Source: Methanomethylovorans sp041447285 (GTDB lineage: Archaea; Halobacteriota; Methanosarcinia; Methanosarcinales; Methanosarcinaceae). From it: a stretch of DNA of 64,000 nt. A program made the translations under genes and the position numbers. How positions within the stretch are numbered: the stretch's first letter is position 1; each line of letters starts with the position of its first letter. Shown piece after piece: positions 24,990-34,154 of this stretch. The notes under the pieces were generated by a model that was not told the origin of the DNA, ran no database searches, and was given only the letters and a program-made list of their open reading frames with translations. The DNA lies in contig NZ_JBGMEB010000006.1 in the NCBI RefSeq assembly GCF_041447285.1, positions 310,001-374,000 on the forward strand, given 5' to 3'.

Positions 24990-25182
24990 ATTTGTACCTA
25001 CTGCGTATGTTTATATAGTACCTCACTATATTGCTCTATTTTAATAGTTAGGACGATAGCGCAACTAAAAAGGCCCTGTAGCCTGTTTAGCTGTGACTTG
25101 GTGGTATGAGTGCAAACTAGATTTAGTGATTAGTTTGCGGTGTAGTTATATTTCTTGTTATAGGATGCATAGGGGATAATAT

Positions 25183-25335
25183 TCTATTCTCAAAACATGT
25201 AGATTATTATTCTCCATTGCAACAGATATTTAATTTACAGTTAAATCCTTTAATGGTAAAATTTTTATTATTTTATTCCACATTTATTAACTAAGTTTAT
25301 ATAGTTGGATTGCCTATCACTATTTTGAGAATAGA
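25183..25335. repeat. Widely spaced 13-bp inverted repeat
   Basis: TCTATTCTCAAAA at 25183-25195 and its exact complement at 25323-25335. The spacing (153 bases overall) resembles a small mobile element, but I see no flanking direct repeat. It might also be a regulatory dyad, since the TATA element lies inside. Confidence 0.4.
25296..25303 (+). promoter_or_regulatory. TATA element of the LVIVD/DNRLRE gene
   Basis: TTTATATA, about 70 bases before the start codon. Transcription start is expected near 25325-25330, so the leader would contain the hairpin at 25343-25366. Confidence 0.45.
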
Positions 25336-25342
25336 TCTCAGG

Positions 25343-25366
25343 ATCCACTCTTATTACAGAGTGGGT
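25343..25366 (+). promoter_or_regulatory. Leader hairpin overlapping the ribosome-binding site
   Basis: Stem CCACTCT/AGAGTGG (25345-25351, 25358-25364) with a 6-base loop, extended by two more pairs. Its 3' arm runs into the GGTGG ribosome site before ATG 25374, so folding could affect translation. A similar arrangement precedes the other LVIVD gene at 50894. Confidence 0.45.
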
Positions 25367-25373
25367 GGTAGGA

Positions 25374-27836
25374 ATGCAAATAAAATCAAACAAATTAATT
25401 TGTTTTGGACTTGTATTGTTTACGATCATGACCGTGGGAATCGGTTCTGCTGATTCCCTGGATGTAGAGCTTATTAATCAAATTGATGGAAATTTTAAAG
25501 ATGTTGTAATCTCTGGAAATTATGCCTATGTCGGAGAAAACCAAGATCTTGTTATTTTTGATATTAGCAATGCAGCTAATCCTTTAGAAGTAGGAAGAAT
25601 AGGAACTTCATGTGATGTGGATGAGGTAGCTGCATCAGGGAATCTTGTCTATGTAATTGCTAGGAATAAGCTTGTCATTGTGGATGTCACTTACCCTTCA
25701 GAACCGATTATTGAAGGAAACTATAATCCAATTGCTTTTCCTTATGTATGCGATATTGAAGTATCTGGAAACTATGCCTACGTAGTCTGTACTAGTGGTG
25801 ACTTTTTCATAGAAGACATCAGTAACCCTTCTTCCCCAATATTGAAGGGAAGTATAGATGATCTTGGTCAGCTAAATAACGTTGTTATCTCAGGCAATTA
25901 TGCCTATATTTCCACATACACAGGTGTTGATGTTGTGGATATAAGTGTTCCATCTTCTCCATCTGAAATCGGATATTATGGAGTCCCAGAATATACACAA
26001 GATGTTTACATATCAGAAAAATATATGTATGTAATATTTGATGCTGATTCTGCCTGGGACCTTGAAATCGTAGATGTTAGTAATCCTTTCTCACCAATCT
26101 TTAGAGGCTCTTATGGTTATAATGAGTCATCTGAACTTTATGCTGACAATGATATCGCTTTCTCTGGTAATTATGCTTATTTAGCTGTTTCCACGGGTCT
26201 TGAAATTGTGGATGTCACTAGCCATTCCTCTCCAAAACTCGCAGGAATATATAATGTTGTTGGCGGTAAAAAAGAAGTTGCTGTAGTGGGTAAGTATGTG
26301 TACTTGGCTACCGGCGATGGTCTTTCTATTCTTCGTGTGGATAACGCACCAGCAATTGACCAGAGCACTACTACCACCACTTCTTACCCTGCAACCTACG
26401 ACAACAGATTGCGCGAGTCCTCTCCAAGTAGCGTTCTTTCTACTACTACCTATGTTGACCTCGGAAAGAGCACATCAATTAGCAGAGATGTAATGATGTT
26501 TGACCTCAGCGATTACGAGACAACAGATACGATAGATAAGGCAATACTGTCGCTTTACTGGTATTATCCAGCAGATAAGACACGTACTTCTGACACAGTA
26601 GTTGAAATATACAGACCTGTCGAGTGGGATCCCAAGTATGTGAGCTGGAAAAACGGTGTTTCCGGTAAAGCATGGACAAATGCAGGAGGAAGCTGGTATG
26701 ATAAGAATGGTGTATCCCAGGGCAGTACACCTTATGCTTCAATAAACTTCCCGGCTGGCAAAGTTCCTGACAGTAAATACTATGAATTTGATGTCACGGA
26801 CCTTGTAAAGGAATATGTAAGCAGGGAATATGATTACACTGGTTTCTTCCTCAAAGCAAAAGATGAGAGTGGCAATTACATTGCTTTCTACAGTTCGGAC
26901 TGGTCAAATACTGAACAACGGCCGAAATTATCAATTACTTCCACTTCAGGTTCTGCTGAAGATACTTCTGCAGATGAGCCAGTGGATGAACCTGTAGATG
27001 AGTTACCTGTGGCACATGCAGGTGATGATATTGCTGCAACCACAGGTTCTGCTGTAAACTTCGATGCGGGTGCATCAACTGATGACAATGGCATAGAGTC
27101 CTATTCATGGGACTTTGATGTTTCAGATGGCATTACTTCTGAAGCTACGGGTGTTATGGCTGAGAATACCTACGCAAGTCCGGGTACTTACACTGTGACT
27201 CTAACAGTTACAGATACAGCAGGTCAGAAATCTACTGATACGTTAAAGGTAATCGTAAAGAGTAGTTCAGTTACCTACACACCTGTCTATGATAACAGAT
27301 TGCGTGAATCAAGTCCAAGCACTGTGCTTTCCACTACAGGCTATATTGATGTGGGAAGGAGCACATCCATTAGCAGAGATGTAATGATGTTCGACCTCAG
27401 TGATTACCAGACAACAGATAAGATCTCAAAAGCAGCGCTCTCCCTGTACTGGTATTATCCGGCTGATAAGACCCGTACTTCTGAGACTGTTGTAGAAGTT
27501 TACAGGCCATTTGAGTGGGATCCGAAGTATGTAAGCTGGAAATCCAGTGCTTCCGGTAAATCCTGGACAAATGCGGGAGGGAGCTGGTATGATAAGAATG
27601 GTATCGCGCAGGGTAGTACGCCTTATGCTTCAGTAACCTTCTCAGCCAGCAAAGTGCCTGACAGCAAGTACTATGAGTTCGATGTCACGGACCTTGTACA
27701 GGAATACATAAGCGGTGAAAGTAAGAACACTGGTTTCCTGCTCAAAGCAAAGGCCGAGAATGGAAACTACATTGCATTCTACAGTTCCGATTGGACAAAT
27801 GCAGAGCAGAGACCTAAGTTAACCATAACAAGTTAA
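25374..27836 (+). CDS. Secreted LVIVD-repeat / PKD / double DNRLRE (disaggregatase-related) surface protein
   Basis: A cell-surface protein of about 820 residues. Order: signal peptide (LICFGLVLFTIMTVGIGSA); residues about 30-320, LVIVD-type beta-propeller repeats (units such as VAVSGNYAYV and IVDVS); first DNRLRE domain (from TYDNRLRESSPSSVL); an acidic linker; a PKD domain (PVAHAGDDI ... PGTYTVTLTV); second DNRLRE domain nearly identical to the first. DNRLRE repeats occur in Methanosarcina disaggregatase, linked to cell-aggregate polysaccharide. I chose ATG 25374, which has GGTGG before it; GTG 25365 is less likely. No C-terminal anchor is visible. Confidence 0.9.
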   Translation: MQIKSNKLICFGLVLFTIMTVGIGSADSLDVELINQIDGNFKDVVISGNYAYVGENQDLVIFDISNAANPLEVGRIGTSCDVDEVAASGNLVYVIARNKLVIVDVTYPSEPIIEGNYNPIAFPYVCDIEVSGNYAYVVCTSGDFFIEDISNPSSPILKGSIDDLGQLNNVVISGNYAYISTYTGVDVVDISVPSSPSEIGYYGVPEYTQDVYISEKYMYVIFDADSAWDLEIVDVSNPFSPIFRGSYGYNESSELYADNDIAFSGNYAYLAVSTGLEIVDVTSHSSPKLAGIYNVVGGKKEVAVVGKYVYLATGDGLSILRVDNAPAIDQSTTTTTSYPATYDNRLRESSPSSVLSTTTYVDLGKSTSISRDVMMFDLSDYETTDTIDKAILSLYWYYPADKTRTSDTVVEIYRPVEWDPKYVSWKNGVSGKAWTNAGGSWYDKNGVSQGSTPYASINFPAGKVPDSKYYEFDVTDLVKEYVSREYDYTGFFLKAKDESGNYIAFYSSDWSNTEQRPKLSITSTSGSAEDTSADEPVDEPVDELPVAHAGDDIAATTGSAVNFDAGASTDDNGIESYSWDFDVSDGITSEATGVMAENTYASPGTYTVTLTVTDTAGQKSTDTLKVIVKSSSVTYTPVYDNRLRESSPSTVLSTTGYIDVGRSTSISRDVMMFDLSDYQTTDKISKAALSLYWYYPADKTRTSETVVEVYRPFEWDPKYVSWKSSASGKSWTNAGGSWYDKNGIAQGSTPYASVTFSASKVPDSKYYEFDVTDLVQEYISGESKNTGFLLKAKAENGNYIAFYSSDWTNAEQRPKLTITS
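26398..27836 (+). repeat. Two near-identical DNRLRE domain copies within one gene
   Basis: Copy 1 covers about 26398-26940 and copy 2 about 27286-27833. They share long stretches of almost the same protein sequence (for example SISRDVMMFDLSDY and LSLYWYYPADKTRTS). This is an internal duplication separated by the PKD domain, and it could recombine. Confidence 0.7.
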
Positions 27837-27859
27837 CTGAAGGATAAGCAAAATATTGC

Positions 27860-27892
27860 GAGCGAAATTCTTTTTCGCTCACTTCTTTTTTT
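27860..27892 (+). terminator. Hairpin plus T-run after the LVIVD/DNRLRE gene
   Basis: Stem GAGCGAAA/TTTCGCTC (27860-27867, 27873-27880) with a 5-base loop, followed by ACTTC and a T-run. It also lies just after the stop of the convergent ABC1 gene. Confidence 0.7.
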
Positions 27893-27894
27893 GA

Positions 27895-29526
27895 TCACTT
27901 CTGGAACATAAGCACGCTCAGGAACAAGGATGCTAAGAATCCAACTGTTCCCAGGATCATTGTATTGGTTTCGCCCAGGATTATAAGGTATGTTGATACC
28001 AGGGCTATTACTACCAGGAACAGGTTTTTGGTTAGCCTGTCCAGCAGTCTGTACCTTTTCACCTTGTATGTACTTTCCTGCAGTTTTTCAAATCTATATC
28101 CTCTAATGGTCTCAATGACATCATTGACACCAGCCGGGAAGTTCCTGAAGATTTCCAGGTACTTGTCGCCTTCAAGCTGAATGGCTTCAAAAGCCTTTTT
28201 AGGGGCATACCTTGCCCATATTGCCTTTGAGATTACAGGTTTTGCTCCGTCAAGCAGATTAAATTTCGGATCAAGGTCAAAACAGACAGACTCTATAAGC
28301 AGCAATGCTTTTTCCAGGGTGGAGAATTCACTTGGCAGAGACATGTTATATTTCAGTGCTATTATGGCGTAATTATCACTCTGCCTCTCTCCCATTGCAT
28401 ATTTCTGCTCAGTAATGAGTTCATCCATATCTCTTCTAAACTTGCCGATATTCACGTCCTCTTTGCGTAGTTTTCCTATCTTAAGGAAGGCATCAGTGGC
28501 AATTTCAACATTTTCTGCATACACTCCATAGAACAGATTGAGCATATCCCTTTTAAGCTCGTTGTCCAGTTTACCCACAGCACCAAAGTCGATAAATGCT
28601 ATTTTTCCATCTTTTACGAGAATGTTGCCTCCATGGGGGTCTGCATGGTAGAAACCATCGATATAAACCTGCTTGAGGTAACTTGTAGCAATGAGTTTTG
28701 CATACTTTGTACGGGTGGTCTGATCCACATCTCTAAGATCCTTTACCTGCACGCCTTCAATGAAGTCCATGACAAGAATGCTCTCCCGGCTATACTCAGT
28801 ATGTACCATTGGAATTATGACATTTTCATCATCCTTGAAATTGTCATAGAATCTCATCATATTCCTGGCTTCTATTCTGTAGTCCAGCTCGGCGGTAAGT
28901 ACTTCTCTAAACTCTTTCAGGAAGGCATCCACATCAAAATTACTGCCGATGCCCACAATTTTCACAATAAGGGGTTTCATGTCCTCGATTATATCAAGGT
29001 CAAGATTTATGGTATCTATAAGACCAGGACGGGAAATTTTCACCGCTACTTTCTTACCGTCCAATACAGCTTTATATACCTGCCCTATAGATGCGCTAGC
29101 TATGGGCGTAGTGTCAAATTCATCAAAAATGTCTACTAAATCCTGTGTCCCATAGTTTACTCCTGTGTTTTCATTCTTATTACCAAGAGCATTGCATTCA
29201 CATGCGGTTTCAAATGATGGTCTCATCTCATCAAAATCGAGAGGTTTCACTTTATCCTGCAGTTTTTCAAGTTCAATAACATAGGAACGAGGTACAACGT
29301 CCGGGCGTCTGCTCAGCATCTGCCCAAGTTTTATAAAACTAGGTCCCAGCTCCTCAAAAGCATCACGAAGTTTTGCAGCACCACCACGATTTTCCAAGTC
29401 CAGACTACAGGTGCATTTACTATCAGATATATAATTGCGTTTTATATCCTTGTAAAGCAAGAAAAATAGATTATATTTAATGAATACCCGAATAATTCTG
29501 ATATATCTGCGCGTTTTTTTAAGCAT
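27895..29526 (-). CDS. ABC1/AarF/UbiB atypical kinase family protein
   Basis: Member of the UbiB (AarF/ABC1/ADCK) family of kinase-like ATPases, linked in other organisms to isoprenoid quinone or lipid biosynthesis. The 543 residues include the KxGQ motif in FIKLGQMLSRRPD (about 75-87), the A-rich loop TTPIASASIGQVYKA, the lysine in KVAVKISRPG, then HGGNILVKDG and the DFG-equivalent IDFGAVGKL. Two C-terminal membrane helices anchor it. In a methanogen the target may be methanophenazine or an archaeal lipid; this is speculation. Confidence 0.9.
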   Translation of the reverse strand: MLKKTRRYIRIIRVFIKYNLFFLLYKDIKRNYISDSKCTCSLDLENRGGAAKLRDAFEELGPSFIKLGQMLSRRPDVVPRSYVIELEKLQDKVKPLDFDEMRPSFETACECNALGNKNENTGVNYGTQDLVDIFDEFDTTPIASASIGQVYKAVLDGKKVAVKISRPGLIDTINLDLDIIEDMKPLIVKIVGIGSNFDVDAFLKEFREVLTAELDYRIEARNMMRFYDNFKDDENVIIPMVHTEYSRESILVMDFIEGVQVKDLRDVDQTTRTKYAKLIATSYLKQVYIDGFYHADPHGGNILVKDGKIAFIDFGAVGKLDNELKRDMLNLFYGVYAENVEIATDAFLKIGKLRKEDVNIGKFRRDMDELITEQKYAMGERQSDNYAIIALKYNMSLPSEFSTLEKALLLIESVCFDLDPKFNLLDGAKPVISKAIWARYAPKKAFEAIQLEGDKYLEIFRNFPAGVNDVIETIRGYRFEKLQESTYKVKRYRLLDRLTKNLFLVVIALVSTYLIILGETNTMILGTVGFLASLFLSVLMFQK

Positions 29527-29699
29527 CTAAGGATTATAATGTTTTTTAGTAAATATATGTTCTCCATCCATAGTTACTTCGTTCAAGCAAACTTCTTATC
29601 ATTGTATAGAGTCCAATATCCTTTGGGGAAGTTTATTCTTTACTAAGTTAACCAAAAAGCAAGAGAATATATAATTAGATAAATCTGTAATGGTGGATA

Positions 29700-32324
29700 A
29701 TGAGATCTCTGGAAATTTTAAGTAGCATCCTTCCTGGAAACAACATAGCTCTAATCTACAAGACTACTTTTGAGTTATTGGATGTAACCGCAAACTACCT
29801 TAAAGCTGGCATAGATCAGGGTGAATGTTGTATCTTATACATATCCAGGGACCTTGTTGAAGAATCCATAGATGCCCTCACCGAGGAAGGCATGGATGTT
29901 TCGGCTCTTATGTTGAGGTCTCAGCTGCAGATCATGCCATATGAGAGTTTGTTTTCAAATAAAGGTAAGAGCATCTCGGCAGGAATCGATGAAATTAAAA
30001 AATCTCATGATAAAGCTATAAGTTTTGGATATGCGCGTCTTAGGATAGCGTTCTGTGGAGCATCCATGAGAACGGACGGGTGGCCAGACTTTCTTTCCCA
30101 TGAAAGAAATATCATCCACATGCTAGGAGATACAGATACTATCATAATGCATGCTTTTCCAGAGGGATCAATTTCAGGCTCCCAAATGCTGGATATCCTC
30201 TCGCTTTATGACAAAGTGACCATAAAAAGACAAGAAAAATTGTCCTATTTGCACATAGGTATGAAAGATGCTGCTTGCAATGAAGAACTTGCTCTATATA
30301 AAAGAATACTGAGTCGTATCTGGACAGGTGTGTGGGTAGTTGATAATGAAGACAGGGTGACATTTTTCAATCCGGGCATGGAAGCTATTTCAGGGCTTTT
30401 AGCAGAACAGGTACTTGGTAATGATCTGCTTGATTATGTACAGGAAATGGTTCCTGATACAGGAGAAGCATTTCTCACCATTTTCAATATAGTGAAAAGT
30501 ACTACAAAGCCAGAACCATACGATTTCTTACCATTTTTCAACCCTGAAAAAGGACTTTTGTATCAAAGTGGTGTACTCTATCCACTCTTAGATAATGCCG
30601 GTAAATATGATGGTATGGTAGGGACCGTAGAAGACATAACAGAAAGAAAAAAGGCAGAAGCAGCGTTGCATGCAGCTGAAGAGAAATATCGTCTGATTTT
30701 TGAGAACTCTCCTCTTGGCATATTCCATTTCGATGAAAAGGGAACCATTACTCACTGCAATGATCGTTTTCTCAAGATCGTGGGTACTACCAGGGATAAG
30801 CTCATTGGTTTTAACATGGTTACATCTCTTCAGGATGAAAAGATGGCTGAAGCTGTCCGCCTCGTTCTTTCCCGAAAATTGGGGCACTATGAAGGGGAGT
30901 ATGGGTCAGTAATAAGTGGAAAGGTAACTCCGATCAAGGCTGATTATAGCCCTAACATTTCTCATGATGGCGTCCTTCTTGGAGGCATAGGGATATTTGA
31001 GGACATCACTGAGAGGAAAAAGGCCGAAGATGCCTTAAAGCTTGATGAATCCAGGCTTCAGGCTCTGCTGGAACTGGATCAAATGTCTGAATCATCTCTT
31101 AAGGAAATAGCTGATTTCGCTCAGGAGGCAGCTGTGAAGCTCACGCAAAGCAAACTGGGTTATCTGGCATTCATTAATGAGGACCAGACAATTTTTTCCA
31201 TGTATTCCTGGTCAAAAAGTTCCTGGTCAAAAAGTGCTATGGAAGAATGCAGGCTTGCAGATCTTAAGATTGAGTACCCTGTTACATCCATCGGTTTGTG
31301 GGGAGAAGCAATCAGGCAGCGCAAGCCCGTCATTACTAATGATTACGCTGCTCCCAATCCGTGGAAAAAAGGTTATCCCAAAGAACATGTGAAAATAACG
31401 CGACACTTGAATATTCCTGTTTTTGATGGAGATAAGATAGTAGCAGTGTCCGGGGTTGGCAATAAGGAAGAGAATTACGATGAATCTGATGTGAGACAGT
31501 TAACTTTACTTATGGAAGGCATGTGGAGGTTAGTCCAGCGGAAGAGAGCGGAGGATAGTCTCAAAAAGTATGCTGATGATTTGGCTCAGGCGAATGAGGA
31601 GCTTTCAAAAGCCAATGAAGAATTGAAATCGCTGGATCGTATGAAGGACGAATTCCTTTCTAACGTGAGTCATGAGTTCAAAACACCCCTTACTTCCATT
31701 AAGGGATATAGCCAGCTTGTCCTTGACGAAACCCTGGGAGATATTAACGATCAGCAGAAAAGGGCAATGGATACTGTTATTCGCAACTCAGACCGTTTAA
31801 GGCGTCTTGTGGACTCGTTGCTATATCTTAGCCGAACTCAGGTAGGCAGAATGAGCTACTATTTTGAAAAGGTGCAACTTGAAGAAGTTATCAATAACTG
31901 TATCCATGATCAGCTTCCTCAGGCAAAGAACAATGGTGTTATTCTTCGAACAGAGATTGAAGATATCTCACCTGTAAGAGCGGATAAAGACAAACTGACC
32001 GATGTGCTGACCAATCTTATTGATAATGCTCTGAAATTCACTCAAAAGGGTGGCCATATCATTGTTGCTGCAAGAAAAGTTCCATCGGGAGTTCATATTG
32101 AGGTAAAGGACACTGGTATAGGTATACCTGTTGATCAAATACCTCATTTGTTCCAGAGGTTTTATCAGGTTGATTCCTCTACCAGCAGAAGATATGGAGG
32201 CACTGGGCTTGGACTTCATATTTCAAAGACCATTGTAGAAGCCCATAAGGGAAAGATCTGGATAGAGAGTGAAGAAGGCAAAGGAACTACTGTTCATGTG
32301 GAATTACCTATATGGCAGGAGTGA
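29700..32324 (+). CDS. MEDS-PAS-PAS-GAF sensor histidine kinase
   Basis: Cytoplasmic sensor kinase of 874 residues. Domains: MEDS (about 1-185; starts SILPGNNIALIYKT and includes YARLRIAFCGASM), PAS (about 198-310), PAS with PAC (about 320-440), GAF (about 455-600), a coiled coil (QANEELSKANEELKS), HisKA with the phospho-acceptor in SNVSHEFKTPLTSIKG, and HATPase_c (NLIDNALKFT; DTGIGIP; GGTGLGLHI). There are no membrane helices, so the signal is internal. MEDS domains occur in methanogen and methylotroph sensors of C1 compounds. The GAF domain carries an exact 15-bp tandem duplication at 31205-31234. No response regulator is adjacent. Confidence 0.92.
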   Translation: MRSLEILSSILPGNNIALIYKTTFELLDVTANYLKAGIDQGECCILYISRDLVEESIDALTEEGMDVSALMLRSQLQIMPYESLFSNKGKSISAGIDEIKKSHDKAISFGYARLRIAFCGASMRTDGWPDFLSHERNIIHMLGDTDTIIMHAFPEGSISGSQMLDILSLYDKVTIKRQEKLSYLHIGMKDAACNEELALYKRILSRIWTGVWVVDNEDRVTFFNPGMEAISGLLAEQVLGNDLLDYVQEMVPDTGEAFLTIFNIVKSTTKPEPYDFLPFFNPEKGLLYQSGVLYPLLDNAGKYDGMVGTVEDITERKKAEAALHAAEEKYRLIFENSPLGIFHFDEKGTITHCNDRFLKIVGTTRDKLIGFNMVTSLQDEKMAEAVRLVLSRKLGHYEGEYGSVISGKVTPIKADYSPNISHDGVLLGGIGIFEDITERKKAEDALKLDESRLQALLELDQMSESSLKEIADFAQEAAVKLTQSKLGYLAFINEDQTIFSMYSWSKSSWSKSAMEECRLADLKIEYPVTSIGLWGEAIRQRKPVITNDYAAPNPWKKGYPKEHVKITRHLNIPVFDGDKIVAVSGVGNKEENYDESDVRQLTLLMEGMWRLVQRKRAEDSLKKYADDLAQANEELSKANEELKSLDRMKDEFLSNVSHEFKTPLTSIKGYSQLVLDETLGDINDQQKRAMDTVIRNSDRLRRLVDSLLYLSRTQVGRMSYYFEKVQLEEVINNCIHDQLPQAKNNGVILRTEIEDISPVRADKDKLTDVLTNLIDNALKFTQKGGHIIVAARKVPSGVHIEVKDTGIGIPVDQIPHLFQRFYQVDSSTSRRYGGTGLGLHISKTIVEAHKGKIWIESEEGKGTTVHVELPIWQE
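31205..31234 (+). repeat. Exact 15-bp tandem duplication in the sensor kinase gene
   Basis: TTCCTGGTCAAAAAG occurs twice without a gap. It is in frame and duplicates five residues (SWSKS repeated) in the GAF domain. It looks recent because the copies are identical. Confidence 0.85.
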
Positions 32325-32380
32325 ATTGCCATATTAAGTCATAATCAACAAAAATCCTAACTGGTATAAAGGTGTTCTAA

Positions 32381-33430
32381 ATGAAAGTAATAATAATTGG
32401 TGGATTTCTTGGAAGTGGAAAAACAACTACGCTGCTCAGCCTTGGCAGACATATGGTGGAAAAAGGCCACAGAATTGCTATAATAGTAAATGAGATCGGA
32501 GAAGTGGGAGTCGATGGAGAGACCTTGTCGGGTTCCGGTCTAATTGCAAAGGAACTGACAAGTGGATGTATCTGCTGTACACTGAGGATCAGTATGGAAT
32601 ACACATTGCAGACTCTTGAAGAGGAGTATGATCCTGACGTGCTTATCATCGAGCCTACAGGCATTGCTCTTCCTTTGCAGATCAAAGAGCATGTGGCTTT
32701 AATGGGATTGCCTGATCTTTCATTTGCACCTGTAGTTACAATTGTGGATGCTAGCAGGTTCAATATGGAACTTTCGCAGATACCGAAGTTTATCCTCACA
32801 CAGATAGAGGAAGCTGAGATTCTATGTGTGAACAAGATCGATCTTGTGAACAAAAAAACACTAGCTGATATCACAGGTAGGCTGATGGATGCAAATCCGG
32901 ATGCATTAATTGTGGAATTTTCTGCCAGGAGGGCTGATGCACAGTTTATGAGGTTCATAGACCTGCTGGCAGGTGAAGGTACTGCCCGCCAAAGCGGTGA
33001 AAACAGGAATTCCATTGAGCTTTCCCAGGTGTCCAGTTATTCTGGCAAATATTCCCTTGATACTCATGGGCTTGGTAGGGATGATATGGCTTCCATGGTC
33101 CTAAAAGTGCTTGAAGAAGTAAAGGGACAGATTGAATCGATCAATCCTGCATTTATAGGTCATGTAAAGATCTCTTTGAGTTTGGGGAAGGATCTTGTCA
33201 AGGGTAGTCTTACATCTTCCCAGGGGCAGCCGCTGGTAGAGATACTTGAAAGCTCAGGACAGGATCATGAGCAGCTAAAGTTCCTTTCAGCAGTAACACA
33301 GGTAAGTAAACCAGATTTAATGAACATAATTGATTCTGCCATCCGTAACAACCTGGAAAGAGCTCATGTGAGCTATGAATCTGTAAATCAGAGCAATAAT
33401 CTTATTCGCATAACTGGCAATAAACCTTGA
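32381..33430 (+). CDS. CobW/COG0523-family GTPase
   Basis: P-loop GTPase of the G3E/COG0523 metallochaperone family, 349 residues. Walker A is GGFLGSGKTT (residues 6-15); the metal-binding GCICCTL is at about 65-71; ILCVNKIDL-type base-recognition motif appears as LCVNKIDLV. Members deliver zinc, cobalt or other metals; corrinoid-dependent methylotrophic methanogens use many. Unlike classic CobW, the C-terminal part is short and different. GGTG precedes the ATG. It starts 56 bases after the histidine kinase. Confidence 0.88.
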   Translation: MKVIIIGGFLGSGKTTTLLSLGRHMVEKGHRIAIIVNEIGEVGVDGETLSGSGLIAKELTSGCICCTLRISMEYTLQTLEEEYDPDVLIIEPTGIALPLQIKEHVALMGLPDLSFAPVVTIVDASRFNMELSQIPKFILTQIEEAEILCVNKIDLVNKKTLADITGRLMDANPDALIVEFSARRADAQFMRFIDLLAGEGTARQSGENRNSIELSQVSSYSGKYSLDTHGLGRDDMASMVLKVLEEVKGQIESINPAFIGHVKISLSLGKDLVKGSLTSSQGQPLVEILESSGQDHEQLKFLSAVTQVSKPDLMNIIDSAIRNNLERAHVSYESVNQSNNLIRITGNKP

Positions 33431-33565
33431 AAGTATTATCTACTATTCTCTTTTAATTTTTGTTACATTATCTTCTCTGGGAAACAAAATCGGAAAGCAT
33501 TATAAGTCTATAGGTTATATTATATATTAGTAAAAGTTCAATTTTTGCTTAGAAGGGATGGTATC

Positions 33566-33991
33566 TTGGGCATAAAAATAGGTGACATAGTTGCAGTAGA
33601 ATATGTTGGTACTCTCGATAACGGGGGAATTTTCGATAGCTCTGAAAAGGGCGGTCCTCTGGAATTTAAGGTTGGAGGCGGCCAGGTATTACAAGGTTTT
33701 GAAGATGCTGTCTTGGGTATGGAAATAGGGGAAAAGAAGAACATAAGGCTTGAACCATCTCAGGGTTATGGTGAATATAGCAAGAATTTAGTAGAAACTA
33801 TTCCCAGATCTTCTATCCCCAATAATGAGAAGCTGACAGAGGATACAATGCTGCTGGTAAGCCTGCCTGACGGTTCTAAAATACCAGCCTCTATAACAGC
33901 TATTACTGAGGAAACAGTTACATTGGACATGAATCATCCTCTGGCGGGTGAAGTGCTCCATTTTGAAATAAAGGTTGTGGGGATTAACTAA
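33566..33991 (+). CDS. FKBP-type peptidyl-prolyl cis-trans isomerase (SlyD-like)
   Basis: Short archaeal FKBP of about 141 residues that speeds proline isomerisation and acts as a chaperone. The FKBP core (GDIVAVEYVGTLDNGGIFDSS ending with FEDAVLGMEIGEKK) is followed by an inserted IF domain (about 75-125), then the last strand FEIKVVG. I chose TTG at 33566, giving MGIKIGDIV, the normal family start, with GAAGGGATGG before it. The frame is open to 33545. A TATA-like stretch TTATATTATATA is near 33513-33526. Confidence 0.88.
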   Translation: MGIKIGDIVAVEYVGTLDNGGIFDSSEKGGPLEFKVGGGQVLQGFEDAVLGMEIGEKKNIRLEPSQGYGEYSKNLVETIPRSSIPNNEKLTEDTMLLVSLPDGSKIPASITAITEETVTLDMNHPLAGEVLHFEIKVVGIN

Positions 33992-34154
33992 CCTTTTTTT
34001 TAATTTAGTTACACATTATCATATTTCTATTTTCCATTAGTGCGGCATATTTATCTGATATGAGGAATTATGGTTTGACCTGATCTGGTCTACATTCGTA
34101 TTAACTATCTGAAACTAGTATCAGATGTTATTTTGTTATTGGCGGTATTTAAGA

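Larger units (their letters stand above)
24990..25373. other. Gene-free region upstream of the LVIVD/DNRLRE surface gene
   Basis: No gene supported. It contains a hairpin at 25112-25138 (stem GCAAACTA/TAGTTTGC, 11-base loop), a 13-bp inverted repeat with a wide spacer (25183-25195 and 25323-25335, TCTATTCTCAAAA), a TATA element TTTATATA at 25296-25303, and a leader hairpin next to the ribosome site. Together with 24723-24989 it makes a gap of about 650 bases. Confidence 0.6.

Noticed and set aside
24906..25109. 67-residue open frame starting inside the MITE-like element
   Set aside because: It has no ribosome site, crosses the element boundary, and its composition (Cys/Tyr/Ser-rich) is that of AT-rich noise.
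34107..34126. ATCTGA/TCAGAT stem before the GT-C-like gene
   Set aside because: Six pairs with an 8-base loop and no matching feature elsewhere; not distinguishable from chance.
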